Counted from the first letter of the stretch, positions 34,401 through 41,759 are shown. The stretch is DNA of 46,785 nt from Hyphomicrobium_A sp036559705 (GCA_036559705.1 DATBSP010000087.1:1-46785); one strand, 5' to 3'. The notes: a model not told the origin generated them from the sequence alone. Program-made: numbers and translations.

Positions 34401-34736
34401 CGAAGTTTCCATGCCGCCCCAGGCGCCGACTGCGGGGCCGATCCTGACCCGCTGCTTGGTCTGCCCTTCACGCCCGACCACCTGCCCGACGCGGTCGAGT
34501 TGTTGCGCCATCCGCTCGTTACAAGCGACGATTTCGTTGAAAGTGTCGGCCACCCTCCCCCAGAGGCCATCCCAATCGGTCGGCAGGCGGACGGAAAAGT
34601 CGCCAGCGCGCATGGCGCCTAGGGTGGCGAGAAGATCGCGCAGCTCGGCAGCATCAACGGCGCCGTTGGTACGGGGAGGAGCGGCTACGTCAGGGTAAGC
34701 CTCATCACGGACGGAATCGAGTACTTCGTCTTCCAT
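28440..34736 (-). CDS. giant poly-HAMP hybrid histidine kinase with GAF and three receivers
   Basis: The product is 2098 residues from the ATG at 34736 with GGGAGGGG upstream. There is no membrane helix, so it is cytoplasmic. Two degenerate HAMP-like segments (GAMRAGDFSVRL, RAVAQGDLLQTM) precede eleven tandem 92-93-residue repeats (about residues 176-1188), each with EVTRVAREVGTEG, GTWKDLTDNVN, QVRNIAEV and GDLSKKITVDV. A GAF domain follows (LLGKYADHPERGYP..., about 1240-1390), then a coiled coil, HisKA with His1435 in NMSHELRTPLNS, HATPase with ADSGIGI and GGTGLGLAI, and three receivers with Asp1760, Asp1882 and Asp2029. The repeats resemble those of fungal group III (Nik1-type) osmosensing kinases. 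The trigger is unknown. It heads an operon with the HWE kinase and response regulator. Confidence 0.9.
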   Translation of the reverse strand: MEDEVLDSVRDEAYPDVAAPPRTNGAVDAAELRDLLATLGAMRAGDFSVRLPTDWDGLWGRVADTFNEIVACNERMAQQLDRVGQVVGREGQTKQRVRIGPAVGAWGGMETSINQLIDDLLWPTTEVTRTIRAVAQGDLLQTMRLDVDGRPLEGEFLRSATIVNTMIKQLSVFTSEVTRVAREVGTDGKLGGQAQVSEVTGVWKDLTESVNSMASNLTAQVRNIAEVTIAVAMGDLSKKITVDVRGEILQLKEAINTMVDQLRSFAAEVTRVAREVGTEGRLGGQAVVPGVAGTWKDLTDNVNLLAGNLTTQVRNIAEVSTAIARGDLSRKITVDVKGEILELKNTINTMVDQLNGFAGEVTRVAREVGTEGKLGGQAQVPGVAGTWKDLTDNVNSMASNLTNQVRNIAEVATAIAGGDLSKKITVNVSGEILQLKETINTMVDQLNGFASEVTRVAREVGTEGRLGGQAVVRGVAGTWKDLTDSVNSMASNLTTQVRNIAEVSTAIANGDLSKKIAVDVRGEVLELKETINTMVDQLNAFAGEVTRVAREVGTEGKLGGQAVVRGVAGTWKDLTDSVNSMASNLTGQVRNIAEVATAVALGDLSKKVSVNVSGEILQLKETINTMVDQLNAFAGEVTRVAREVGTEGKLGGQAQVPGVGGTWKDLTDSVNSMAGNLTDQVRNIAEVATAIAGGDLSRKITVDVRGEILQLKETLNTMVDQLNRFAGEVTRVAREVGTEGRLGGQANVPGVAGTWKDLTDNVNLLAGNLTTQVRNIADVTTAVARGDLSKRITVDVKGEILELKATINTMVDQLNGFASEVTRVAREVGTEGKLGGQAQVPGVAGTWKDLTDNVNFMASNLTAQVRNIAEVATAIAGGDLSKKITVDVRGEILLLKETLNTMVEQLRSFAAEVTRVAREVGTEGRLGGQAVVPGVVAGTWKDLTDSVNSMAGNLTAQVRNIAEVTTAVARGDLSRKITVDVKGEILELKNTINTMVDQLNGFAGEVTRVAREVGTEGKLGGQAQVPGVAGTWKDLTDTVNVMAANLTEQVRGIVKVVTAVAEGDLKQKLTVKSKGEVAALAETINDMTDTLAIFADQVTTVAREVGVEGRLGGQANVPGAAGTWKDLTGNVNLLADNLTNQVRAIAEVTTAVTKGDLTRSIQVDARGEVAELKDYINTMIGNLRLTTDRNTDQDWLKTNLARFTGMLQGQRDLATVGSVLLSELVPLVRGHQGVIYQMVTEGGSHLKLLGKYADHPERGYPKEIELGDGFIGQCAAEKRRILITDIPDNAVRVGSSLVEALPRSIVVLPVTFEEHLKAVIAVASLHDFDQAHLSFLEQLTASIGIVLNSIEATMQTEGLLKQSQELAGELQVQQKELQKTNEQLEQKAQQLAERNVEVEAKNQEIEHARRALEEKATELALTSKYKSEFLANMSHELRTPLNSILILGQQLSENADGNLSHKQVEFARTIHGAGSDLLNLISDILDLSKIESGTVSVDAEELYLSNLLDTVARPFRHEAEGRNLSFELELDPSLGRSIVTDSKRLQQVLKNLLSNAFKFTENGGVRLTASAAAAGWNPEHPILSKASSVIAFEVADSGIGILPEKQKIIFEAFQQADASTSRKYGGTGLGLAISRELAQLLGGEIQLRSTPGMGSTFTLFLPQSYIGPLAATSEVEASAKSFAEAQQLRIPERTVEAIADDRDSLNPGESVLLVVEDDPHYARILMDLAHDNGFKVLIAQRGAEALALATEFNPNAVSLDVFLPDMLGWSVLSQLKQNPLTRHIPVQMITLDEDRQHGLAQGAFSFMSKPTTVDGLREALTRIKEFSVPRRKKLLVVEDSPAEQLGIRELLDHDDIDIATASEGAEALEFLRNNTCDCVVLDLKLPDMSGFDVLDSLSKDAALSGIPVVVFTGRELSAEEDVRLRTMARSVVVKGVESPERLLDETALFLHRIVGDLPQEKQRMLERLHESDDDLVGRTVLLVDDDARNIFALSSVLERRGMNVVTATTGREAIESLEGTSDVAIVLMDIMMPEMDGYETMQVIRERGKWRRLPIIALTAKAMKGDREKCLQAGASDYLAKPVNTEQLLAALRMWLHR
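31172..34210. repeat. eleven tandem 276-bp units inside the giant kinase gene
   Basis: Eleven near-identical 276-bp coding units lie head to tail. The same landmark (GACCTCGCGCGC on the plus strand) occurs at 31422 in the last unit and at 34185 in the first, 2763 bases apart, which equals ten units of 276 plus 3. The extra 3 bases are one added valine codon in unit 9 (PGVVAGTW). Unit 11 is clearly diverged from the rest (VTTVAREVGVEG, PGAAGTW) and unit 10 diverges in its second half. Units alternate between K- and R-type (EGKLGG, EGRLGG) in an irregular order. Confidence 0.92.
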
Positions 34737-34916
34737 TGAGCCCCTCCCAGAGCGACGGCGCGAACGGGCGCGGTGCCAATTTCCGCCCACTCACCCGGCA
34801 CCAAAACGGGCCGGGTGGCGATCCGTTCCATGGATTATGAAAATTCGTTGTTGAGACTGAGTATACCAATCGAAGCGGGGCATTCGTCCGGCAGAATTGA
34901 GACAAGGGGCAGGGCC

Positions 34917-35146
34917 ATGGACCTCATCCGCCTCTATACGAGGGCGCTCGGCATGCTGGCGGCTGAGCGTGGCTTAGCCATTGTTTTGGCACTAGCCTCG
35001 GTCGCCATCGGCCTCGTGCAGCTGGCCGAGCCGGTCCTCTTCGGCCGGGTCGTCGATACTCTATCGCCCGCCGAGGCCGCATGTCCGTTTATCGCGCTCT
35101 GGGCCCTGCTGGGCCTGTTGGGCATCCTCTCGCACCATCCTGCAGC
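34917..35146 (+). pseudogene. 5' fragment of an NdvA-type ABC exporter
   Basis: From an ATG at 34917 with AAGGGGCAGG upstream the sequence reads MDLIRLYTRALGMLAAERG, then LASVAIGLVQLAEPVLFGRVVDTLS and FIALWALLGLLGI. This is the N-terminal membrane region of NdvA/cyclic beta-1,2-glucan ABC exporters (YARAL, AEPILFGR, LLWAGFG in relatives as I recall). Only about 70 of roughly 590 residues remain. The similarity stops near 35140, where RND sequence begins in another frame. The start and ribosome site look intact, so a short membrane peptide (to the stop at 35154-35156) could still be made. Confidence 0.65.
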
Positions 35147-35530
35147 GGCTTCGTGACACTGTTCGGCATCACGCTGCGCAACTCCATCATGATGATCTCG
35201 CACTACGAGCACATGGTCGGCACCGAAGGCGTGCGGTGGGGGCCCGCGGCGGCCATCGCCGGGGCCGGCGACCGCCTCGCGCCGATCCTCATGACGTCCA
35301 TCGTCACGGCGTTCGGCTTACTGCCGCTGGCCATCGGCATGAACGAGCCCGGACGCGAGATCGAGGGACCCATGGCACTCGTCATCGTCGGGGGGCTCGC
35401 CACCTCGATGGCGCTCAATTTGCTGGTGCTGCCGACGCTTGCCTTGCAGTTCGGCAAGTTTGGCGGCACGAGCGACCCCGACGTCGCCGCTCCGGCCGAG
35501 CCGACCAAGCTACGCAGCATCGCCTCGCCG
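35147..35530 (+). pseudogene. 3' fragment of a heavy-metal RND permease
   Basis: The plus strand reads GFVTLFGITLRNSIMMISHY, then RLAPILMTSIVTAFGLLPLAIG, EPGREIEGPMALVIVGGLATS and LNLLVLPTLALQFGKFGG. This is the last 115 or so residues (helices X-XII) of a CzcA-like RND pump. It is not a copy of the intact pump at 16889-20008, whose corresponding segment reads quite differently (GFITLAGIATRNGILKISHY). It joins abruptly to the NdvA-type fragment in a different frame. Downstream the frame runs into the antisense TAXI gene without an obvious stop of its own. Confidence 0.75.
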
Positions 35531-35542
35531 CACCGCCTGCCG

Positions 35543-36961
35543 CTACTCGGCAGCGATGCGCACCGCGTGCGGCTTCTGGAACAGCCGCTGGCGCACCAAA
35601 TCGATATGCACCCGCAGATGGTAGAATTGGTCCGAGAAATAGAGCGGATAGCGAATGCGGCGCACACCCATATCGATGCGCTCGATTTCGGCCTGATACG
35701 CGGCGAGCTCGCCTTGCTGCGTCGGATGGTCGAGGTTTTTCTCCAGTGCCTTGAGCTGGCGGTACCAATAGAGGAGCCGGCGCCGCACCGTCCATGAGTA
35801 GACGCTGGGTATGATCTTCAACAGCGGGAAGAGAATCATCAGCGAGGGGATGAGCAGTAGCACCGTCTGCGCACCGTGATCGGCGATGAACCCGGTCACC
35901 GAGTACGAAAAGCCGGCTTCATGCACGGCGGGCGCGATGGAGCGCAACGCAATCGGCAACTCGCCGGTCTTGTACATCTGCCGTGTTTCGTCGGCGACCT
36001 TGTACTCGGGGTCGCTGATGTGCGGGAACGTGCCCGGTCGATGGAACAGCACCGGGTCACCGGCCTTGTCGAAACCGGAGCGCGGATTATTCATCACCGC
36101 GTGGGTCAACAGCGTCATGAGCGAAGGCTCGAGGTCAGCGCGCACCACGAGCGCTGCGCTGGTTGCCAGCAGCGTCACGTCCTCCGGCGGCGCCAAGGGC
36201 TCGAACTCGATGGCGCCGCGATTCAGCATCACCTTGGTCAGCGCCGGAAACCGGTTGGCATAGGCATCGGCCTCGAGCGCAAAGTTCATCAGCCGAATGC
36301 CCGCGGTGTGCAGCAACTTCTGCACCTTTTCCGAGTCGGCAGGCTGGATCAGGAAAGCAGCGTCGGCCTGACCGGCAAGGAGTTGATCGCCATCGAAGCC
36401 GATCTCCTCGTTGACGATGAGTGGATTTTCCTTGGAGACTTCGATGCCGTTGGCGCGCAAGAGCTGAGCGGCGATGCGGCGCGTGCCGCTCTCCCTGGTA
36501 CCGGTGAGCACGCGCTTGCCCTTGAGATCGCGCAGGCTCACCGCGTCGCTGTCTGACCGAACGAAAACCCAGATCGGCTCATAGAAGAGGCGCCCGACAG
36601 AGCGCAGCTTGCCCAGCTCCTTGCTCTGCCATTCCTGCGCCTTGCTGCGCGCCAGCCGCCCCTGCATGCTGCCAACCAGACCGCCCTTGATGAATCCGGC
36701 ATCGATCTCGGGATTTTCGGCGACCAGCCCTTTGAGAGTGCCGAAACCCTCGGAGGATGGGCGCATCACCACCTGCACGCCGAATGGCTCGAGCGCCTTC
36801 TGATAGGCGGCGCCGAGCTCCTGGTAGTGAGGGAGGCCACCTGTGGCGATGACGATCGTGCCGTCCGAGCCCTTTTGACCCGTGAGCGCGTAATATCCCG
36901 CCGACACGGCACCCACGAACCCGAGCGCAACGATTGTGACAATCTTGGGCAGGTTAGACAT
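35543..36961 (-). CDS. TAXI-family solute-binding protein with C-terminal membrane anchor
   Basis: The product is 472 residues from the ATG at 36961 (AAGGGGCCCC upstream). A signal-anchor (IVTIVALGFVGAVSAGYYAL) is followed by a TAXI-type periplasmic binding domain: TIVIATGGLPHYQELGAAY, IDAGFIKGGLVGS, LYEPIWVFVR-like FYEPIWVFVRSDS, GKRVLTGTRESGTRRIAAQLL and FDGDQLLAGQADAAFLIQP. After about residue 360 a membrane segment (VLLLIPSLMILFPLLKIIPSVY) and a basic helical tail follow. TAXI proteins normally work with a TRAP permease, but none is adjacent, as is common for this anchored subtype. The ligand is unknown. The 320 bases upstream (36962-37281) carry no gene. Confidence 0.88.
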   Translation of the reverse strand: MSNLPKIVTIVALGFVGAVSAGYYALTGQKGSDGTIVIATGGLPHYQELGAAYQKALEPFGVQVVMRPSSEGFGTLKGLVAENPEIDAGFIKGGLVGSMQGRLARSKAQEWQSKELGKLRSVGRLFYEPIWVFVRSDSDAVSLRDLKGKRVLTGTRESGTRRIAAQLLRANGIEVSKENPLIVNEEIGFDGDQLLAGQADAAFLIQPADSEKVQKLLHTAGIRLMNFALEADAYANRFPALTKVMLNRGAIEFEPLAPPEDVTLLATSAALVVRADLEPSLMTLLTHAVMNNPRSGFDKAGDPVLFHRPGTFPHISDPEYKVADETRQMYKTGELPIALRSIAPAVHEAGFSYSVTGFIADHGAQTVLLLIPSLMILFPLLKIIPSVYSWTVRRRLLYWYRQLKALEKNLDHPTQQGELAAYQAEIERIDMGVRRIRYPLYFSDQFYHLRVHIDLVRQRLFQKPHAVRIAAE

Positions 36962-37260
36962 AGGGGCCCCTTGAGCGAAGTTCGCGCTGCGTTTTGGCAG
37001 CCCGATGGACTCATTTTTCAATGGCAACTCGGTGGCAAGCCGTCCGGAACCTGAGGAAAACCGAATTATTCCTGCGGCGTAAATCCCGACGACGATCGTG
37101 CTACGCGAAAATTGATCCTTGCCCCTCAGCAGATGCCGCGCGCGACGCACGCCGAGGAGCACGCGGCCGGCTGTTGCCGTGAGGGCACGTCGCGCGATCG
37201 CTCGCCTTCGCCGCACGCAGAAAGAGATTGAGCTTCTTCCCCGCCGCGCTTAAATATTGC

Positions 37261-37276
37261 GGATAGTATAACATCC
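37261..37276. promoter_or_regulatory. Zur/Fur-like palindrome upstream of TonB receptor
   Basis: GGATAGTATAACATCC is an imperfect palindrome with 12 of 16 positions symmetric. It ends 20 bases before the receptor start codon and resembles the ATAACAT half-sites of alphaproteobacterial Zur boxes as I remember them. The receptor is of a zinc-uptake type, so Zur repression is a coherent inference. An AT-rich stretch (TTAAATATT) lies just upstream. Confidence 0.4.
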
Positions 37277-37296
37277 GTTATGTGCGTAAGGCATCG

Positions 37297-39516
37297 ATGA
37301 GAGTTTGCATATGGGCGGGCGCAACCGTGGCGGCGGCTGCGCTGCTGCCAGTAAGTAGTGTGTTTGCGCAAACGGCCGGTGAAACCCTTGAGCTGCCGGC
37401 CGTCGTGGTGACGACCGCAAGCCCGGTCGCCAAGCCCGCGAAAAAGAAGTCAAAGAGCGCTTCCACCGATCAGCAGGCGCCGGCCGACGAGGCCGTCAGC
37501 TCGCTCGCCGCGCCACCTCCAGAGTACGTGCCGCTGCCCGGCGCCATCGTCTCAACCGAAGGCATTTTCGTACCCGTGACTGTGACGACGCAGCGCGAGT
37601 TCGTCGCCCAGGGCGGCGCCACCATCACCGATACGTTGCAGTTGAAGCCCGGCATTTACGGCACGACCTTCGCCCCCGGCGCCGACCGGCCGATCATTCG
37701 CGGGCTCGACAGCTATCGCATCCGCACGCAGGAGGACGGCATCGGCACGCACGATGTCGCGGCGATTTCCGAGGATCACGCCATTCCGGTCGACCCCTTG
37801 TCGGCCGACCGGGTCGAGGTCGTGCGTGGTCCCGCGACGCTACGTTACGGCAGCCAGGCCATCGGCGGTGTGGTCAGCGTCGAGAACGAGCGCATTCCGA
37901 CTTTCATCCCGCGCGGCGGCTTCTCCGGCCGCATTATTGGCGGCTATTCGTCCGTGGATGATGGGGCCGACGGGGCCATGAGCGCCACGGCCGGCGCCGG
38001 CGGCGTCGCCATACATGCCGATGCCTTCAAGCGCAACGCCGACGACTACCAGTCGCCACGCGGCACGGTGCTCAACAGCTTCGTCGAAAGCGAAGGCGCC
38101 TCGGTCGGCGCCTCTCTCGTCGGTACCGATGGCTTCCTTGGCGCCTCCTACACGCGCTTTGCCAGCCTCTATGGCATCCCCGGCGAGGAAGCGGAGGAAG
38201 GGGTCAACCCCCGCATCGATCTCGTGCAGGACAAGGTACAGGCGAAGGGCGAGTGGCGGGCGCGCGATTCCGGTATCGAGGCCCTCCGCTTCTGGTTCGG
38301 AGCCTCGGAGTACGCGCATGACGAACTTGCCATCCATGACCCAGGGACGGAGACCGAATTTGAGTTCGGCTCCCGCTTCACCAATCGCGAGCAGGAAGCG
38401 CGCGTCGAGATTCAGCATTCGCCGTTCCTGACAGGCCTCGGCGAGGTGACCGGCGCCATTGGCGTGCATGCCGACAACCGCAAGACGCGTGGCGAGAGCT
38501 TCGAGGGCGACTCGCTGCTCGAGCCGGCGCGCACGCAAAGCGTCGCTGCCTTCTGGTTCGAGGAGCTGGCGCTGACCTCACAGCTGCGCGTGCAGGCTGC
38601 CACGCGTGTCGAGCGGACCACGGTCGACGGCACCGGCTGGTCGGACGTCGCCGATCCGGTTGCGCCCGCGCTGTTCGCAAGAGAGCGCTCATTCGCGCCC
38701 GTCAGCGGTGGCCTCGGCCTCCTCTACGCGTTGCCGTTCGGGGTTGAGGCGCGGCTCAACGGCCAGTACGTCGAGCGCGCGCCGGATGCGGCAGAGCTCT
38801 TCTCGAAGGGCATGCACGAGGCAACGGGAACTTTCGAGATCGGCAATCCTTTCCTCAACGAGGAGAAGGCTTCGACGATCGAGGCCGGGTTGAAAAAAGC
38901 AACCGGGCCGTTCCGTTTCGACACCTCGGCCTACTACACGCGCTATCGCGGCTTTATCTTTCGCCAGCTCACCGGCGTCACCTGCGGGACCACTCTTGCC
39001 GAGTGCCCGCCGACGGTTCCCGACGAGGAAGAATTCGACCAGGTTCTGTTCCAACAGCGCAACGCCACGTTCTATGGCGCCGAGCTAGCCGCCCAATACG
39101 ACGTGGCGCCGATTTGGAACGGCGTGTGGGGCATCGATACGCAGTACGACTTCGTCCGGGCCCAGTTCGACGACGGCGAGAACGTGCCGCGCATCCCCCC
39201 GCACCGGCTGGGCGGCGGCATCTACTACCATGATGCCAGCTGGCTCGCCCGCGCCGGCCTGCTGCACGCCTTCGCACAGGACGAGTTCGGCATCAACGAG
39301 ATCGCCACACCCGGCTACACGCTCGTCTCGGCCGAGCTTAGCTATACGACCGAGGTACGGGCGCCCGACGGCACCGCTTCGCCGGTGACGATTGGCGTGC
39401 GTGGCGAAAATCTCGCCGACGACGAGGTGCTCAACAGCACGTCGTTCAAGCGACGCGAGGACGTCTTGCAGCCCGGCGCCAGCGTACGCGCCTTCGGGAT
39501 TGTGAAACTGAACTAG
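37297..39516 (+). CDS. TonB-dependent receptor, ZnuD-like
   Basis: This is 739 residues from the ATG at 37297 with TAAGG 5 bases upstream; a GTG at 37282 is the alternative. A signal peptide (MRVCIWAGATVAAAALLP...FAQ) precedes a TonB-box-like LPAVVVTT and a Lys/Ala/Ser-rich linker. The plug reads RPIIRGLDSYRIRTQEDGIG, ISEDHAIPVDPLSADRVEVV and RGPATLRYGSQAIGGVVSVEN, which is the ZnuD-type plug (DHAxPVDP, RGPATLxYG). A 22-strand barrel follows, ending in aromatic-poor VRAFGIVKLN. There is no long His-rich loop as in Neisseria ZnuD. Zinc is the likely ligand by family and by the Zur-like palindrome; another metal chelate is possible. Confidence 0.85.
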   Translation: MRVCIWAGATVAAAALLPVSSVFAQTAGETLELPAVVVTTASPVAKPAKKKSKSASTDQQAPADEAVSSLAAPPPEYVPLPGAIVSTEGIFVPVTVTTQREFVAQGGATITDTLQLKPGIYGTTFAPGADRPIIRGLDSYRIRTQEDGIGTHDVAAISEDHAIPVDPLSADRVEVVRGPATLRYGSQAIGGVVSVENERIPTFIPRGGFSGRIIGGYSSVDDGADGAMSATAGAGGVAIHADAFKRNADDYQSPRGTVLNSFVESEGASVGASLVGTDGFLGASYTRFASLYGIPGEEAEEGVNPRIDLVQDKVQAKGEWRARDSGIEALRFWFGASEYAHDELAIHDPGTETEFEFGSRFTNREQEARVEIQHSPFLTGLGEVTGAIGVHADNRKTRGESFEGDSLLEPARTQSVAAFWFEELALTSQLRVQAATRVERTTVDGTGWSDVADPVAPALFARERSFAPVSGGLGLLYALPFGVEARLNGQYVERAPDAAELFSKGMHEATGTFEIGNPFLNEEKASTIEAGLKKATGPFRFDTSAYYTRYRGFIFRQLTGVTCGTTLAECPPTVPDEEEFDQVLFQQRNATFYGAELAAQYDVAPIWNGVWGIDTQYDFVRAQFDDGENVPRIPPHRLGGGIYYHDASWLARAGLLHAFAQDEFGINEIATPGYTLVSAELSYTTEVRAPDGTASPVTIGVRGENLADDEVLNSTSFKRREDVLQPGASVRAFGIVKLN

Positions 39517-39586
39517 GCCACGGCCGCGCTAGCGTAGCTTCACGGCTTTTCCGGTGTGCTTACGCTAGAGCGTTCTGCTAAGTGCT

Positions 39587-39671
39587 TGGTGGAGAGGGCT
39601 GGATTCGAACCAGCGTAGGCGAAGCCAACGGATTTACAGTCCGTCCCCTTTAGCCACTCGGGCACCTCTCC
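39587..39671 (-). tRNA. tRNA-Tyr (GTA)
   Basis: Read on the minus strand: a 7-bp acceptor stem GGAGAGG/CCTCTCC, anticodon stem ACGGA/TCCGT with loop CTGTAAA (anticodon GTA), a long variable arm, T-arm with GGTTCGAATCC, discriminator A and an encoded CCA. The long variable arm is expected for bacterial tRNA-Tyr. It lies 28-150 bases before the divergent rlmB start and 70 bases after the TonB receptor gene. Confidence 0.96.
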
Positions 39672-39824
39672 CGCACCAGCACTTCATTCTAGGGTGCAGT
39701 GGCCCCTAAAAGAAATCGCCCCGCGCATAGGGGCGGCAGGGCGGAGGCGTTTATCCGCACCGGCCCCTTGGATGTCAAATGGAAAAGCGGCAGGATGCGC
39801 CCGCCTGCACCGAGCCCCGATCCC

Positions 39825-40661
39825 ATGAAACCGACATCCCCGAACCGACACCGCGGCCAGCGGCCGCCGAGTGGCCGCGACGGCCGCCGCGATCAGCGCC
39901 AGCAACGCCAACAACGGCCGGAGCGCCGGGCTTTCGATGAGGGCCGCGTGCAACTCTATGGTGTTCACGCAGTGGAAGCCGCACTGCGCAACGATGCCCG
40001 CAAGGTGCTGCGGCTGTTGATGACCGAGAACGCCGAGAACCGCCTCGCCGAAGCGGTCACCGCGCGACAGTTGGCACCCGAGCGCGTCTCCCCGCGCGAT
40101 CTCGACCGCCTGCTCGGCGAGGACACCGTGCACCAGGGTGTCATGCTCGAGACTGAGCCGCTCGAAGAACCCGACATTCAGGAACTCGCCGAGCGCGCCC
40201 AAGCAGGGCCGCTCATCGTGCTCGATCAGGTCACCGATCCGCACAACGTCGGCGCCATCCTGCGCTCGGCCGCCGTGTTCGGCGCCACCGGTCTCATCAT
40301 GACGCGCCGTCACAGCCCGCCACTCGACGGCGCGCTCGCCAAGTCGGCCTCCGGGGCGCTCGAACTTATTCCCGTCGCCCTCGTCCAGAACCTTGCCCGC
40401 GCCCTCGCCGACTTGAAGGAGCAGGGTTGTGTCACGCTCGGCCTCGACGGAGCCGCCGAGCATCTTGTCGAAGACGAGCCGCTGACCGGGCCCGTGGCGT
40501 TCGTCCTGGGCGCCGAAGGCAAGGGCTTGCGCGAGCTGACACGTACCAGCTGCGAGCGCCTGGTGCGCATCGCCACGACCGGCCCGATCGGCAGCCTCAA
40601 CGTATCGAACGCGGCGGCCATCAGCCTGCATCACGCCGCCTGGAAGCGCAGCCAAGGCTAG
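39825..40661 (+). CDS. rlmB: 23S rRNA (guanosine-2'-O)-methyltransferase, RlmB/TrmH family
   Basis: About 278 residues from the ATG at 39825; ATG 39795 or a GTG at 39699 would lengthen the basic N-terminus. The start is Arg/Gln-rich and disordered, then comes a substrate-binding domain (LYGVHAVEAALRNDARKVLRLL). The SPOUT methyltransferase has all three motifs: LDQVTDPHNVGAILRSAAVFGATG, FVLGAEGKGLRELTR and IGSLNVSNAAAISLHHAAW. These form the knotted SAM-binding site. RlmB methylates G2251 of 23S rRNA. The tRNA-Tyr/rlmB/tRNA-Thr neighbourhood is familiar in Hyphomicrobiales. A strong hairpin follows the gene. Confidence 0.92.
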   Translation: MKPTSPNRHRGQRPPSGRDGRRDQRQQRQQRPERRAFDEGRVQLYGVHAVEAALRNDARKVLRLLMTENAENRLAEAVTARQLAPERVSPRDLDRLLGEDTVHQGVMLETEPLEEPDIQELAERAQAGPLIVLDQVTDPHNVGAILRSAAVFGATGLIMTRRHSPPLDGALAKSASGALELIPVALVQNLARALADLKEQGCVTLGLDGAAEHLVEDEPLTGPVAFVLGAEGKGLRELTRTSCERLVRIATTGPIGSLNVSNAAAISLHHAAWKRSQG

Positions 40662-40682
40662 GACATGCGCCGCGCACAAAGC

Positions 40683-40717
40683 ATGAGGGCGACGGGGGTC
40701 TGCCCCGTCGCCCTCAT
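40683..40717 (+). terminator. strong hairpin after rlmB
   Basis: A perfect 15-bp stem (ATGAGGGCGACGGGG at 40683-40697 pairing with 40703-40717) encloses the loop GTCTG. It begins 21 bases after the rlmB stop. The following T content is low (AATTCGCTC), so it may be a weakly U-tailed terminator or an RNA-stabilising hairpin. The rest of the gap to 40923 shows no gene that I can support. Confidence 0.65.
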
Positions 40718-40923
40718 AATTCGCTCAACGCTTCGCGGCTTGCGCCGCCGGCTTTGGGAAAATCGGGTCTGAGAATAAGGCGGATGCGGTCATTTTCGGC
40801 GCCGTAGGCGGTCCGAAGTGGGACGGGGTTGTTCGTCGGCCACTCCGAAGCCGTCACCATTTACACTGGCGAGGTGCTGCGGGTCGTGCCTGCTGACTGA
40901 ATTAAGCCGCCGATGTTTCGACG

Positions 40924-41250
40924 TCAGTCGCAGATCAGCGGCCGCGTGCAAACGTAGTCGCCACCGCGGCAGACGAGATCGCCATAGCGGTTTTCAAAGC
41001 AGCGCCGGTTCTCCCAGCCGCAACGGCGCGGGCCGCGATAGCAGCCGCCACCTTCGTAGTCGTCGTAGTAATACCCACCACGGCCACGCGCACTCGCGGC
41101 AGCGCCGAGAATGCCAAGACCGATAATTCCGGCAGCGACACCGGCGGCGATGCCGCCGCCTCTACCTGCTTGAGCCTCTTGAAAAGTTGCGCTGGCAAGG
41201 CCGGCGGCCAGCACAAGCGCCATCAACGGGTGCAGGATCTTCTTGATCAT
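40924..41250 (-). CDS. small Cys-rich exported protein
   Basis: The product is 108 residues from the ATG at 41250 with GGGGAG about 8 bases upstream. A signal peptide (KKILHPLMALVLAAGLASA...QAG) is followed by a Gly/Ala hydrophobic segment (GIAAGVAAGIIGLGILGAAA) and a Cys-rich, Tyr-rich tail with six cysteines (GGCYRGPRRCGW, NRRCFENRYGDLVC, YVCTRPLIC). The even number of cysteines suggests disulfides in the envelope. Proteins of this build are common in Hyphomicrobiales with unknown function. The same strand carries another small exported protein upstream. Confidence 0.75.
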   Translation of the reverse strand: MIKKILHPLMALVLAAGLASATFQEAQAGRGGGIAAGVAAGIIGLGILGAAASARGRGGYYYDDYEGGGCYRGPRRCGWENRRCFENRYGDLVCRGGDYVCTRPLICD

Positions 41251-41402
41251 GCAACGTCTCCCCAAGTTCTGCCGCGTCCCGGCGGCTGCACGCATGGTAG
41301 GAGAGAAACGCGGCAAATCGATGCCTTGTTCCTCCCCCGATGCAAAGCCTCGCCACATGAACGTGGCTTGAACAGGGGCCCAATCGCAGCTTTGCGGCAC
41401 AC

Positions 41403-41759
41403 TTACTTCAGGTAGCTGCCGCCGCAGCAGGCGGGTGCGGGAGCCGCAACCGGGTAGGCAACGACTGCCGGCGCGTAGGCACGACGCGGAGCCCAGTAGC
41501 GGCGCGCGTATTGCCCATACGGACGGTAGTAGCGATCGTCGTATCCGTTCGGCATGTAACGGTAGGCGCCCGGATAGGGAGCCAGCGTTGCCCAGTAATA
41601 GACGTTGGAGTAGCGGGGGTAGTAGATGAAGTGGCTGACCGGCTGCGGTCCGCACCACCCTGCCGGAGCTCCCCGGCACCAGCCCCTGGCTTCGGCCGGG
41701 GCCGCAAAGCCCATGACAACGGCCATGCCGAAAACAGCGAACAAACTCTTCAAACGCAT
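41403..41759 (-). CDS. small Tyr/Pro-rich exported protein
   Basis: This encodes 118 residues from the ATG at 41759; GAGGG precedes it. A signal peptide (MRLKSLFAVFGMAVVMGFAAPAEA) leads to a mature protein dominated by Tyr, Pro, Arg and Ala (HFIYYPRYSNVYYWATLAPYP, DDRYYRPYGQYARRYWAPRRAYAP) and ending with PACCGGSYLK. It is likely an envelope protein of low complexity. I recognise the type but not a named family. It sits upstream of the Cys-rich protein on the same strand across a gap of about 150 bases. Confidence 0.72.
   Translation of the reverse strand: MRLKSLFAVFGMAVVMGFAAPAEARGWCRGAPAGWCGPQPVSHFIYYPRYSNVYYWATLAPYPGAYRYMPNGYDDRYYRPYGQYARRYWAPRRAYAPAVVAYPVAAPAPACCGGSYLK

Noticed and set aside
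40924..41679. 251-residue minus-strand protein
   Set aside because: Only the last 108 residues carry a signal peptide with a ribosome site; the upstream part is a shadow of the neighbouring small gene.
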